DNA from: Begonia masoniana
Lineage: Eukaryota > Streptophyta > Magnoliopsida > Cucurbitales > Begoniaceae
Direction of reading: 5' to 3'
DNA length: 64,000 bases
Assembly (NCBI GenBank): GCA_022432975.1
Contig: CM039510.1
Coordinates: forward strand, 27,767,201-27,831,200
The notes under the pieces were generated by a model. That model ran no database searches, had not been told where the DNA came from, and saw only the letters and a list, made by a program, of their open reading frames with translations. The position numbers and the translations under genes were made by a program. Shown piece by piece: positions 31,961 to 43,110 of this stretch (position 1 is the stretch's first letter; every line of letters begins with the position of its first letter).

Positions 31961-34429
31961 TGTAACACCCGACATTTCGGCCAGGTGATTTTCTGACTAT
32001 TTTCATTGTCACCCTCTTATTTAACCTTTATTATTTAAAATTTAATGTTAAGACAAATTTATTACAAGTTGTGTGAAACTAGGTTGGGTGGCAGTTTTGT
32101 AATTAAAATCGATGGATTTAGTATTAATAGGAAATGGAACCCTTAAACCTCATTTATTACCACTGTAGCCGACATTCCCTCTCGGCGATTCCTTCTTTCC
32201 CAAGTTCTTGCTCTCGGCTACCAGAACTTCCCTTTACCGACGGCTGGTTTCGAGCTTGCTCTTCTCTGCAAATCCACACCCGAGGTATGAAATGGACAAT
32301 GTAGTCATTCATTTGTAAATAGAGCTCTGTTTTCAGCTCGGCACTGAGTTCGGATTTTTAGCAGTGGCCGAGTAGTTTAAGACTTTTAAATCTGAGAGTA
32401 GAAATGTCATCCCGAATCGATTCTGAGCATTTTAAGTAACCAACTCGGATTTAATCAATGGTAAAACCTGTCCACCTAGTTTCGGATTTCAGACTGCAGT
32501 GTGTCAAACAGAGGAATCGGAATGACTTTAGCTATTAGATCCTAGGATAGCTTATGATTAGGACTATTAGGACTTTGTTTTAACTACTGTAATGTACATG
32601 TTTTAGGTGAAGAAGTTTAAAGGAAAGAAGCTCGGATTGCTAAGGAATCCAGGTAAGTGAATGTATTAAGATTTCCGGCCACTAGGGCCCTACACCGCAA
32701 GGGTATTAGGAAATCACTGAGATGTTAGCTTATTGACTATGATTTGTTATTTCCACGATATGAAGAAGTTGTGTAAGTAAATGTAAAGTTACAGGATGTT
32801 TTACTTGTCCTCATGATATGACTTCTCTCTATGAACTTTATGTCTATGCACTGTGTCCCTGTTATGATTAAGTTGAGAATATGAAAAGCAAATGTAACCA
32901 AGATTAAGTGCAGAGCGGGGAAAGACTATGTTATGTATGACTCGCGAATTCTCCCACTGGTGGAGGCCGAGTTAATGATATGTATGACTCGCGAAATCTC
33001 CCACTGGTGGAGGCCGAGTTAATGATATGTACGACTCGCGAAATCTCCCACTGGTGGAGGCCGAGTTAATGATATGTATGGCTCGCGAATTCTCCCACTG
33101 GGGAGGCCGAGTGATGTATCATGATTGCCGCGATAGGCAAATGATTATGTACGACTGCCGCGATAGGCAAATGACTATGTACCCCTGTCTTCCTCCCTCG
33201 TTCCCTGCCTTAATACATGTTATGTAAATGATAAAGATGAACATGAATGAAGAATGGTTTATGAATTATGTCTCTTTAAATTGTGTACTCATGTATATCT
33301 GTCAGCATGCATTCCTTACTAAGCATTAGGCTTATAGTTAAACCTTATGGTGTAGGTGAAGAAGGTTCAGGTGAGGATGTTATGTTCAAAGAGGATGCTT
33401 AAGGCTGGTTGCTGGAGGATGCCCAAGGTGACAGTGCGGGACTGGAGAGGCGATTCATGACCCCTGGTTAAGACTCTTATGTTACAGTATGTTAAAGGAT
33501 ATGGTAGCTTAAGTAGGATGAGATTATTTTAAAACGTTGAGCTTTGAAACTGTCTAGTGGATCACTGAGTCAGGGAATGATTATATAGATTTATAAATGA
33601 TCTGTTGCTTAAGTCTTCCGCTATATGCATTTTGAATGAGTTGTGTTTTCTTTCTGTTGGGAGGAGTCATTTGATGATTTAGTGTTCTCTACCGTAAGAC
33701 GGAAGCTGGATGAGGCAATCTTCCGGTTGACTTCATCGGCAGATGCCGAGAGTTAATTGTTTGATGGTTTAGTCTTCCGGCTGACGTCATCGGCAGATGC
33801 CGAAGGGTAGTTGTTTGTTGGTTTAGTCTTCCGGCTGACGTCATCGGCAGATGCCGAAGGATAGTTGTATGATGGTTTAGTCTTCCGGATGACGTCACCG
33901 GAAGATGTAAAATGTGTTTTGTCGTTTAGCGACCGGAAGATATAAAATGTGTTTTTGTCATTTAGTGACCGGATGATGTTTTAATTTAGCACGCGAGGCC
34001 CACGTGCCCACCGGAAGATGTCTCCTTTTAGGTGATGTTAAGCGAGTCACGCGTAATGCACGTGATGACCAGACGACTAAGTTTCTGAGGGTTGTCAACG
34101 CATGCAACCCATGCAAACCCGAGTGGTATTTTGTTAAGAGAATTGAGGGCACTTCCTCTTTTCCCGAAATTGTCAAGAAACCGATGACCGAGTCCAGTCG
34201 CTCGACTCTGTGAAAGTTTGAGCCGACGAGGCGTGGGAAGTCGGGCATGAGAGGGTTCGTCTTCCTTAATGGTTCTGCGTCTCTATTACCAGTTTAGAAA
34301 AAAAAAATATATATGTAAAATGTGAAAGTCTGTTGAGAGATAGTAAGTGAATGTAATAATAGTAAAAGTCAAGCAAACGATTAATGAAAGGATATGAACA
34401 CGTGACGGCTCCTGGCCGGGGTCGTTACA
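31961..34429 (+). mobile_element. Solo LTR nested in pol of array unit 1, duplication TCAAG
   Basis: 2469 bp from TGTAACACCCGAC to GGGGTCGTTACA, flanked by TCAAG (31956-31960 and 34430-34434). Unit 2 shows the empty site, with a single TCAAG at the matching position near 41657. It is a diverged relative of the array LTRs: same landmarks, fewer 54-bp units and a degraded TATA. It inserted after the duplication that made the array, or on one haplotype only, and then lost its interior by LTR recombination. Exon-like block: 32607-32652. Confidence 0.95.
32607..32652 (+). other. Conserved 46-nt exon-like block in the nested solo LTR
   Basis: Entered at ACATGTTTTAG and left at AATCCAG/GTAAGTGAATG. 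The first donor-like site follows 32284 (CCCGAG/GTATG) and the third acceptor precedes 33356 (GGTGTAG/GTGAAG). Confidence 0.5.
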
Positions 34430-35872
34430 TCAAGGATGCGCAACAGAGGGATTCAGAGGAAAATATCAGCATGATGAATAAGTTGAAAGACACCACCTCC
34501 GAGTTCAGTCTCTCCAAGGATGGAATCCTGAGGTTTAGGAATCGGTGGTGCATTCCTAATGATGTGGAATTGCGTAAGTTGATCTTAGCTGATTCGCACT
34601 CCTCTTCCTTTTCTGTACATCCTGGCTGCACCAAGATGTACCGAGACCTGAAGTTACTGTACTGGTGGCCTAACCTAAAAAGGGATGTTGCTAAGTATGT
34701 AGAGTCCTGTTTAGTATGCCAACAAGTCAAAGCCGAGCACCAACGACCAGGAGGTACTCTTCAGCTTTTGCCTATTCCCGAATGGAAGTGGGAACACATA
34801 GCTATGGATTTCGTAGTAGGACTACCTAAGACGACAAAAGGACATGATTGTATTTGGGTTGTGGTGGATAGGATGACAAAATCAGCCCATTTCTTACCAG
34901 TAAGGACCACCTATACGATGGACCAATTCGCTGATCTCTATGTTCAGGAAATTATCAGGTTACATGGAATCCCTGTATCCATTGTCTCAGACCGTGACCC
35001 TAGGTTTACCTCTCGATTCTGGAAAAGTTTGCAAGGCACATTAGGCACAAAGTTATCTTTCAGCACGGCTTTTCACCCACAGACCGATGGCCAATCAGAA
35101 AGGACTATTCAAATACTAGAAGATATGTTGAGAGCATGTGTACTTGACTTTCAGACAACTTGGAGTAGACATTTACCGCTAGTTGAGTTCTCCTACAATA
35201 ACAGTTGTCAGTCCACCATTGGTATGGCGCCATATGAAGCACTGTACGGTAGGAAATGTAGGTCACCTCTTTATTGGGATGAGATTGGTGAAGTAAAACT
35301 TCTTGGACCTGATATCCTGCAGCAAATGTCAGATAAGATTGCCACTATTCGGAAAAGAATGATGACTGCACAAAGCCGGCAGAAGTGTTATGCAGATCAA
35401 AGGAGGAGGGAACTCGAGTTTGCAGTAGGAGATGAAGTATTCTTAAAGGTGTCGCCATTTAAGGGAGTTTTAAGATTTGGCAAGAAAGGAAAACTTAATC
35501 CGAGATTTATTGCACCCTTCCCTGTCTTGGCAAAAGTCGGAAGTACAGCTTACAGACTGCAACTGCCTCCATCATTGGATAAAGTTCATAATGTCTTCCA
35601 CGTGTCAATGTTAAGGAAGTGCATGCGTGATCTAATGCAAGTCATCCAGCCACCGGATATTGGTTTAGAGCCGACACTGGAGTATGAGGAGAAACCGATA
35701 TAGATATTGGAATATGCGGTCAAGACTCTGAGAAACAAAGAGATTCCATTGGTGAAAGTTTTATGGACAAATCACGGCATTGAAGAAGCCACATGGGAAA
35801 GACAGCAGGAGATGTTGGACAATTATCCTGAGTTATTTGCTTGAGCAATTTTCGAGGACGAAAATTTTGTTT

Positions 35873-35885
35873 AAGGAGGGGTGGA
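35873..35885 (+). other. Polypurine tract, unit 1
   Basis: AAGGAGGGGTGGA directly before LTR 2. Just upstream, AATTTTCGAGGACGAAAATT forms a short hairpin after the pol stop. The same pair of elements occurs in unit 2. Confidence 0.9.
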
Positions 35886-38485
35886 TGTAACACCCGACAT
35901 TTCGGCCAAGTGATTTTCTGACCATTTTCATTGTCACCCCCCTCTTATTTAACCTTATGATTAATTTAATGTTAAGACAAAATTTATTACAAGTCGAGTA
36001 AAACTAGGTTGGGTGGCAGATTTGTAATTAAAATTGATGGATTGAGTATAAATAGGAAATGGAAACCTTAAACCTCATTTATTACCACTGTAGCCGACAT
36101 TCCCTCTCGGCGATTTCTTCTCTCCCAAGTTCTTGCTCTCGGCTACCAGAACTTTCCTTTACCGACGGCTGGTTTCAGCTTGCCTTTCCTCTACGAATCC
36201 GTATCCGAGGTATACATTGACATTGTGGCTATCTATTAGTTTGTTACCCTGTTCTTAGCTCGGCGTTTGAGTTTCGGTCCTTATCAATGGTCGTGTGATA
36301 TTAGAACATTGTGTAAACTGAGTGTGGTAACGACCTTCCCGAATCGATTCCGATCATTTAGAGTAATCAACTCAGTTTCAATCGATGGTAGAACCTGCCT
36401 GCCTATTTTTGGATTTCTGGCAACACGGTGTATCAAACAGAGTATTTAGGAATGACTTTAGCTATTAGAGTCCTAGGACGATTTATGATTAGAACTATTA
36501 GGACCTTTGTTTTAACTACTGTAATGTACATGTCTTAGGTGAAGAAGTTTAAAGGGAAGGAGCTCGGATTGCTAAGGAATCCAGGTAAGTGAATGTACTA
36601 AGATTTCCGGCCACTAGGGCCCTACACCGCAAGGGTATTAGGAAATCATTGAGATGTCTGTCTGTTGACTATGACTAGTTATTGCCATGATATGAAGAAT
36701 TTGTGTAAGAATACGTTAAGTTACAGGATGTTTTGCTTGTCCTTATGGTATGACTTCTCTCTGTGAACTTCATGTTTATGCATTGAGTCCACGTTCATGA
36801 CTAAGTTAAGAACATGAAAAGTAAATGTAATCATGATTAAGTGCAGGACGGGGAAAAGAGACTATGACAAGTATAGCTCGCGAATTCTCCCACTGGTGGA
36901 GGCCGAGTTGATGATATGTATGACTCGCGAATTCTCCCACTGGTGGAGGCCGAGTTGATGATATGTATGACTCGCGAATTCTCCCACTGGTGGAGGCCGA
37001 GTTGATGATGTGTATGGCTCGTGAATTCTCCCACTGGTGGAGGCCGAGTTAGTCGTTACTATGATTGCCGCGATAGGCAAATGACTATGTACCCCTGTCT
37101 TTCTCCCTCGTCTCCTGCCTTAATACATGCTATGTAAATAATGAAAATGAACATGAATAAAGAAAGGTTTATGAACTTGTGTTCTTTAATTGTGCACTCA
37201 TGTATATCTGTCAGCATGCATTCTTTACTAAGCATTAGGCTTATAGTTGAACCTTATGGTGTAGGTGAAGAAGGCTCAGGTGAGGATACTATGTTCAAAG
37301 AGGATGCTTAAGGCTGGTTGCTGGGGGATGCTCAAAATGACAGTGCAGGGCTGGAAAGGCGATTTATGACCCCTGGTTAATGCTCTTTTGTTTCAGTAAA
37401 ATAAAGGATATGGTAGTTTAAGTAGGATGAGATTATTTTATAATGTTGAGCCTTGAGGCTGTCTAGTTGATCACTGAGTCAGGGACTGATTATATATAGA
37501 TTTATAAATGATCTGTAGCTTAAGTCTTCCGCTATATGCATTCTGAATGAGTTGTGGTTTCTTTCTGTTGGGAGGAGTCATTTGATGATTTAGTGTTTTC
37601 TACCGTAAGATGGAAGCTGGATGAGGTAGTCTTCCGGCTGACGTCATCGGCAGATGCCGAATGATAGTAGTTTGATGGTTTAGTCTTCCGGCTGACGTCA
37701 TCGGCAGATGCCGAATGATAGTAGTTTGATGGTTTAGTCCTCCGGCTGACGTCATCGGCAGATGCCGAATGATAGTAGTTTGATGGTTTAGTCTTCCGGC
37801 TGACGTCATCGGCAGATGCCGAATGATAGTAGTTTGAGGGTTTAGTCTTCCGGCTGACGTCATCGGCAGATGCCGAATGATGGTAGTTTGATGGTTTAGT
37901 CTTCCGGATGACGTCACCGGTAGATGTAGAATGTGTTTTGTCGTTTAGCGACCGGTGGATGTTGGCTGACGTCACCGGAAGTTGTAAATGTTATCTTGTC
38001 GTCTAGTGACCGATGGATGTCACCGGATGATGTTTTAATTGAGCACGCGAGGCCCACGTGCCCACCGGAAGATGTCTCCTTTTAGGCGGTGTTAAGCGAG
38101 TCACGCGCAATGCACGTGATGACCGGACGATGAAATTTCTGTGGATTGTCAACGCATGCAACCCATGCAAACCCGAGTAGGATCATGTTAAGAGAGTTGA
38201 GGGCATTCCTTCCTTGCCCGAATTTGTCAAGAAACCGATGACCGAGCCTAGTCGCTCGACTCTGTGAGAGTTTGAGCCGACGAGGTGAAGGAAATCGAGC
38301 ACGAGAGGATTCGTCTTCCTCGATGGTTCTACGTCTCTGTTTCCAGTTTAAATAAAAAAATATATATATTATGCAAATGTGAATGTCTGTCGAGAAATAG
38401 AAAAGATGTAATAATAGTAAAAGTCAAGCGAACGATTAATGAAAGATTATGAACACGTGACGGCTCCTGGTCGGGGGTTGTTACA
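35886..38485 (+). mobile_element. Array LTR 2, shared middle LTR
   Basis: 2600 bp. It serves as the 3' LTR of unit 1 and the 5' LTR of unit 2, with a polypurine tract on its left and a primer site on its right. It carries the same TATA box (36047), 46-nt exon-like block (36539-36584), 47-bp repeats and TGACGTCA minisatellite as LTR 1. Confidence 0.95.
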
Positions 38486-38502
38486 ATTATGGTATCAAAG
38501 CA
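38486..38502 (+). other. Primer binding site, unit 2
   Basis: ATTATGGTATCAAAGCA immediately after LTR 2, identical to the unit 1 site. Confidence 0.85.
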
Positions 38503-38575
38503 AAACCAGGTTCTAAAACCGATTCTGTAGACTGCCTTCCAGCACTGACTGTCACATGAGCACACCTCAGCAACT

Positions 38576-38637
38576 GTAAGTATTTATGATTTCATGTATG
38601 TCATTAAGTTAAGTTATACCTGTAATGATTTGTCTAG
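38576..38637 (+). other. 62-nt intron-like segment in the gag leader, unit 2
   Basis: Donor CAACT/GTAAGTAT, acceptor TGTCTAG/GAG, ending 10 bases before the ATG at 38648. Same position and length as at 9481-9542 and 28877-28938. Confidence 0.45.
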
Positions 38638-38647
38638 GAGTCCCATA

Positions 38648-41600
38648 ATGGTTAGAGGTCAACAGAGGGAGACCAATGAGGATAGCAATGCTATTGCTCA
38701 GTTGACTGAGCTAGTCATGCGCCAATCCCACCAGATAGAACGACTGATGACAGCTAGAGAAGAACAATGCAACTCCAGTACTAACGCAACTCATGATCAT
38801 GGGGGTGAGCGCTTCCATCGGCTTCGACCCCCGGTGTTTAATGGGTATGTTTCAGACCCTACTCATGCTGAGGAGTGGATTCGAAAGATAGAAGACATGT
38901 TTAAGTATGCAAAGGTTGACGAAGGGGATAAGGTCACCTATGCTGTCTTTCATTTGGAGTTAAGTACAAGGCATTGGTGGGACTCGATCCAGAACACCGC
39001 TAATGCCGAAACTATGACCTGGGGGATGTTCAAGACTGCCTTCTTTGACAAGTACTTTAATAGGACTGTTCGAGCAAACAAGAAGAAGGAGTTCATGAAC
39101 CTACGACAAACTGGCTCTGTGACGGATTACATATGCGAATTTGATGCCTTATCACGGTTTGCTCCCCGTATGATTGAGGATGAGGAAGACAAGATTTACC
39201 AATTTGTTCAAGGACTGAAGCCAAGTCTGTACATGAAAGTGAAGACTGCTGGGATACATAATGTACCTTATGGTGAAGTGACGGCTAAGGCCTTGGAGCT
39301 GGAAGAGGCAGAAATGACAGCATATGCACAGCGCGAACAACCAAAGAAACTCATGAAGGACATTCAGCCGCCACCACGTCAGAACAAAGGATGACAGCCG
39401 CGACAGAACAGGGGACCACCGCAACAACAGCAGGGAATAAAGAGGCCCCTCAACCAGAATGGTGACCAGGGAAAAGGAAAGAGACCTCTGGCACCTCTAT
39501 GCCCTACATGTCAGAAGAACCACCCTGGTGAGTGCAAGTTGCTTTCTGGCCGTTGTTTCAGGTGTGATAAGACCGGACACTTAGTCAGAGACTGCCCCAT
39601 GCCGCCAGACCCGAACCGTGCAAGAGTAATACCCAGAGTTTACGCTATGTTGGAAGATGAGGACACAGTGACGCATACAGTCATATCAGGTACCATCATG
39701 ATCTGTGGTTTTGCTGCTTATACACTTATAGATACAGGGGCCACACACTCGTTTATATCAACCTTGTTTGTATGCAATCATAACATAGGATCATTAACAA
39801 CGGAAAGGTCATATAGTGTCATGTTGCCATCAGGAAAGTCCCTACATTCAGAACAGATTGTTAAGGGTGACGTTGTGTCCTTAGGGGATAAGAATCTCTA
39901 TGCGGAACTAATTGTTATTGACATGAAAGGGTATGAAGTGATATCAGGGATGGATTGGTTATTTAAGCATCATGCCACAATAAGTTGTAGATCTGTAATA
40001 GTTGATTTTAGACCCCCAAATGGCAATCATTATTCCTTCCAAGCTATTCCTAAAATAAGTAAGATACCAATTATATCCTCACTAGAAATATACCGGATGC
40101 TGAGATGTGGTTGTGAGAGCTACCTGGCTAGTGTGATAGATGACCGAGTGAAGAATAAAATTGAGCCACAGGATATTCCTATAGTCCGAGAGTTTCCCGA
40201 GGCATTCTTGGATGACTTACCGGGTATACCACCCGATAGGGAAATAGAATTTGTAATTGATACATACCCTGAGGCATCACCTGTATCTAAGAATCCTTAC
40301 CGTATGGCACCTGTTGAGTTGAAAGAATTGAAGGTCCAACTGCAGGAATTGGTAGACAAGGGATTTATTCGCCCCAGTAGTTCTCCTTGGGGTGCACTAG
40401 TCTTATTTGTAAGGAAGAAAGATGGTTCCCTTAGAATGTGCATAGACTATAGGGAACTAAATAAGTTGACAATCAAGAATAGGTACCCCTTACCTAGGAT
40501 TGATGATTTGTTTGACCAATTGCAAGGAGCTAAGGTATTTTCAAAGATAGATTTACGTTCGGGTTACTACCAACTGAAGGTTAAGGAAGGAGATATACCA
40601 AAGACAGCCTTCAGAACCTGCTATGGACATTATGAATTCTTGGTCATGTCGTTTGGATTGACAAATGCCCCTGCAGCCTTTATGGACTTAATGAATCGAG
40701 TTTTTCGGGGGTACTTGGACAAATTTGTAATTGTGTTTATAGATGATATCCTGATATACTCACGGACTGAAGCTGACCATGCAGAACATTTAAGAGTAGT
40801 TTTGACAACATTGAAGGAGCACCAGCTTTATGCCAAATTGTCTAAGTGTGAATTTTGGTTGGACAAAGTTAATTTCCTTGGCCATGTAGTTTCTGCTAAT
40901 GGAATATCAGTGGACCCGACCAAAATTCAGGCAGTAAAGGATTAGCCTCAACCTAGGAATGCCAGCGAAGTCCGCAGCTTCCTTGGATTGGCAGGCTATT
41001 ACAGAAAGTTCATCAAGGGATTTTCTATGATAGCTAAACCCCTGACGAGTTTGACAAAGAAGGACATTAAGTATTCTTGGACTGAAGCCTGTGAAGATAG
41101 CTTTCGGACGTTGAAACTGAAGTTAACAACAGCCCCTGTTTTGACCCTCCCAACCGAAGAAGGAAAATTTAGTGTTTACTGCGATGCGTCTAAAGTTGGT
41201 TTAGGTTGTGTCCTGATGCAAGAGGGTAAAGTTATAGCGTATGCTTCTAGACAGCTAAAGAATCACGAGCAGAATTACCCCACCCATGATCTAGAACTAG
41301 CTGCTGTTGTTTTTGCTTTGAAGGTTTGGAGACACTATTTATATGGACAGCAATGTGAGGTGTTTTCTGACCATAAAAGCCTAAAGTACCTCTTCACACA
41401 GAAGGAGTTGAACATGAGACAGAGACGTTGGTTGGAATTTGTCAAGGACTACGATTTTGAGATCAAGTATCACCCGGGGAAGGCTAACTCTATAGCTGAT
41501 GCACTTAGTAGGATGTCAACAACAATGCAGCCCGTGGTTTCAACCATGTCTATACCTTTGAGAACAGAAGTTCAGATGTTTGACTTGGAGATAGTTTCAA

Positions 41601-43069
41601 AGTTATCAATCATGCTCGCTGAGTTAACTATTCAACCAAAAATTTTGGAAAAGATCAAGGATGCGCAACAGAGGGATTCAGAGGAAAATATCAGCATGAT
41701 GAATAAGTTGAAAGACACCACCTCCGAGTTCAGTCTCTCCAAGGATGGAATCCTGAGGTTTAGGAATCGGTGGTGCATTCCTAATGATGTGGAATTGCGT
41801 AAGTTGATCTTAGCTGAGGCGCACTCCTCTTCCTTTTCTGTACATCCTGGCTGCACCAAGATGTACCGAGACCTGAAGTTACTGTACTGGTGGCCTAACC
41901 TAAAAAGGGATGTTGCTAAGTATGTAGAGTCCTGTTTAGTATGCCAACAAGTTAAAGCCGAGCACCAACGACCAGGAGGTACTCTTCAGCCTTTGCCTAT
42001 TCCCGAATGGAAGTGGGAACACATAGCTATGGATTTCGTAGTAGGACTACCTAAGACGACAAAAGGACATGATTGTATTTGGGTTGTGGTGGATAGGATG
42101 ACAAAATCAGCCCATTTCTTACCAGTAAGGACCACCTATACGATGGACCAATTCGCTGATCTCTATGTTCAGGAAATTATCAGGTTACATGGAATCCCTG
42201 TATCCATTGTCTCAGACCGTGACCCTAGGTTTACCTCTCGATTCTGGAAAAGTTTGCAAGGCACATTGGGCACAAAGTTATCTTTCAGCACGGCTTTTCA
42301 CCCACAGACCGATGGCCAATCAGAAAGGACTATTCAAATACTAGAAGATATGTTGAGAGCATGTGTACTTGACTTTCAGACAACTTGGAGTAGACATTTA
42401 CCGCTAGTTGAGTTCTCCTACAATAACAGTTATCAGTCCACCATTGGTATGGCGCCATATGAAGCACTGTACGGTAGGAAATGTAGGTCACCTCTTTATT
42501 GGGATGAGATTGGTGAAGTAAAACTTCTTGGACCTGATATCCTGCAGCAAATGTCAGATAAGATTGCCACTATTCGGAAAAGAATGATGACTGCACAAAG
42601 CCGGCAGAAGTGTTATGCAGATCAAAGGAGGAGGGCACTCGAGTTTGCAGTAGGAGATGAAGTATTCTTAAAGGTGTCTCCATTTAAGGGAGTTTTAAGA
42701 TTTGGCAAGAAAGGAAAACTTAATCCGAGATTTATTGCACCCTTCCCTGTCTTGGCAAAAGTCGGGAGTACAGCTTACAGACTGCAACTGCCTCCATCAT
42801 TGGATAAAGTTCATAATGTCTTCCACGTGTCAATGTTAAGGAAGTGCATGCGTGATCCAATGCAAGTCATCCAGCCACCGGATATTGTTTTAGAGCCGAC
42901 ACTGGAGTATGAGGAGAAACCGATACAGATATTGGAATATGCGGTCAAGACTCTGAGAAACAAAGAGATTCCATTGGTGAAAGTTTTATGGACAAATCAC
43001 GGCATTGAAGAAGCCACATGGGAAAGACAGCAGGAGATGTTGGACAATTATCCTGAGTTATTTGCTTGA
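38648..43069 (+). pseudogene. Gag-pol polyprotein of array unit 2, nearly intact chromovirus frame
   Basis: One reading frame of 1473 codons, interrupted only by TGA at codon 249 (39392) and TAG at codon 766 (40943). Start chosen at ATG 38648, after the intron-like leader. Domains in order: gag capsid (about 50-230); CCHC knuckle [14 protein letters not shown] (303-316); aspartic protease DTGATHSF (Asp near 362); reverse transcriptase (about 575-720) with FIDDILIYS near 697; and RNase H with Asp 846, Glu 883 and Asp 908. Integrase follows with a zinc finger (His 1059, His 1066, Cys 1096, Cys 1099) and core acidic residues near 1129, 1190 and 1226. A chromodomain ends the protein (about 1426-1473, [12 protein letters not shown]). 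The second stop replaces the Trp of a conserved DWPQP-like segment between RT and RNase H. This is a copy-and-paste element polyprotein acting in cytoplasmic particles and at chromatin. As written it would need two read-through events. Confidence 0.95.
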
Positions 43070-43097
43070 GCAATTTTCGAGGACGAAAATTTTGTTT

Positions 43098-43110
43098 AAG
43101 GAGGGGTGGA
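43098..43110 (+). other. Polypurine tract, unit 2
   Basis: AAGGAGGGGTGGA directly before LTR 3, identical to the unit 1 tract. Confidence 0.9.

Larger units (their letters stand above)
28949..35844 (+). pseudogene. Gag-pol of array unit 1, frameshifted and split by a solo LTR
   Basis: Same polyprotein as unit 2 but more damaged. An extra A near 29400 shifts gag, and a missing C near 29826 restores the frame. Between them lies the TGA also found in unit 2 (near 29696). Further in-frame stops are TAA near 30567 (a Tyr codon in unit 2), TAG at 31244-31246 (shared with unit 2) and TAG at 35701 (a Gln codon in unit 2). A 2469-bp solo LTR with duplicated TCAAG interrupts the segment between RNase H and integrase (31961-34434). 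Recognisable pieces are the gag capsid (28949-29690), CCHC knuckle [14 protein letters not shown], protease [19 protein letters not shown] near 31040, RNase H YCDAS near 31480, integrase from about 34600, and the chromodomain up to the stop at 35842-35844. It cannot give a functional polyprotein. Confidence 0.95.

Noticed and set aside
35886..38485. Middle LTR interpreted as a separate solo insertion
   Set aside because: It has no flanking 5-bp duplication. It is bordered by a polypurine tract on the left and a primer site on the right, so it belongs to both adjoining units.
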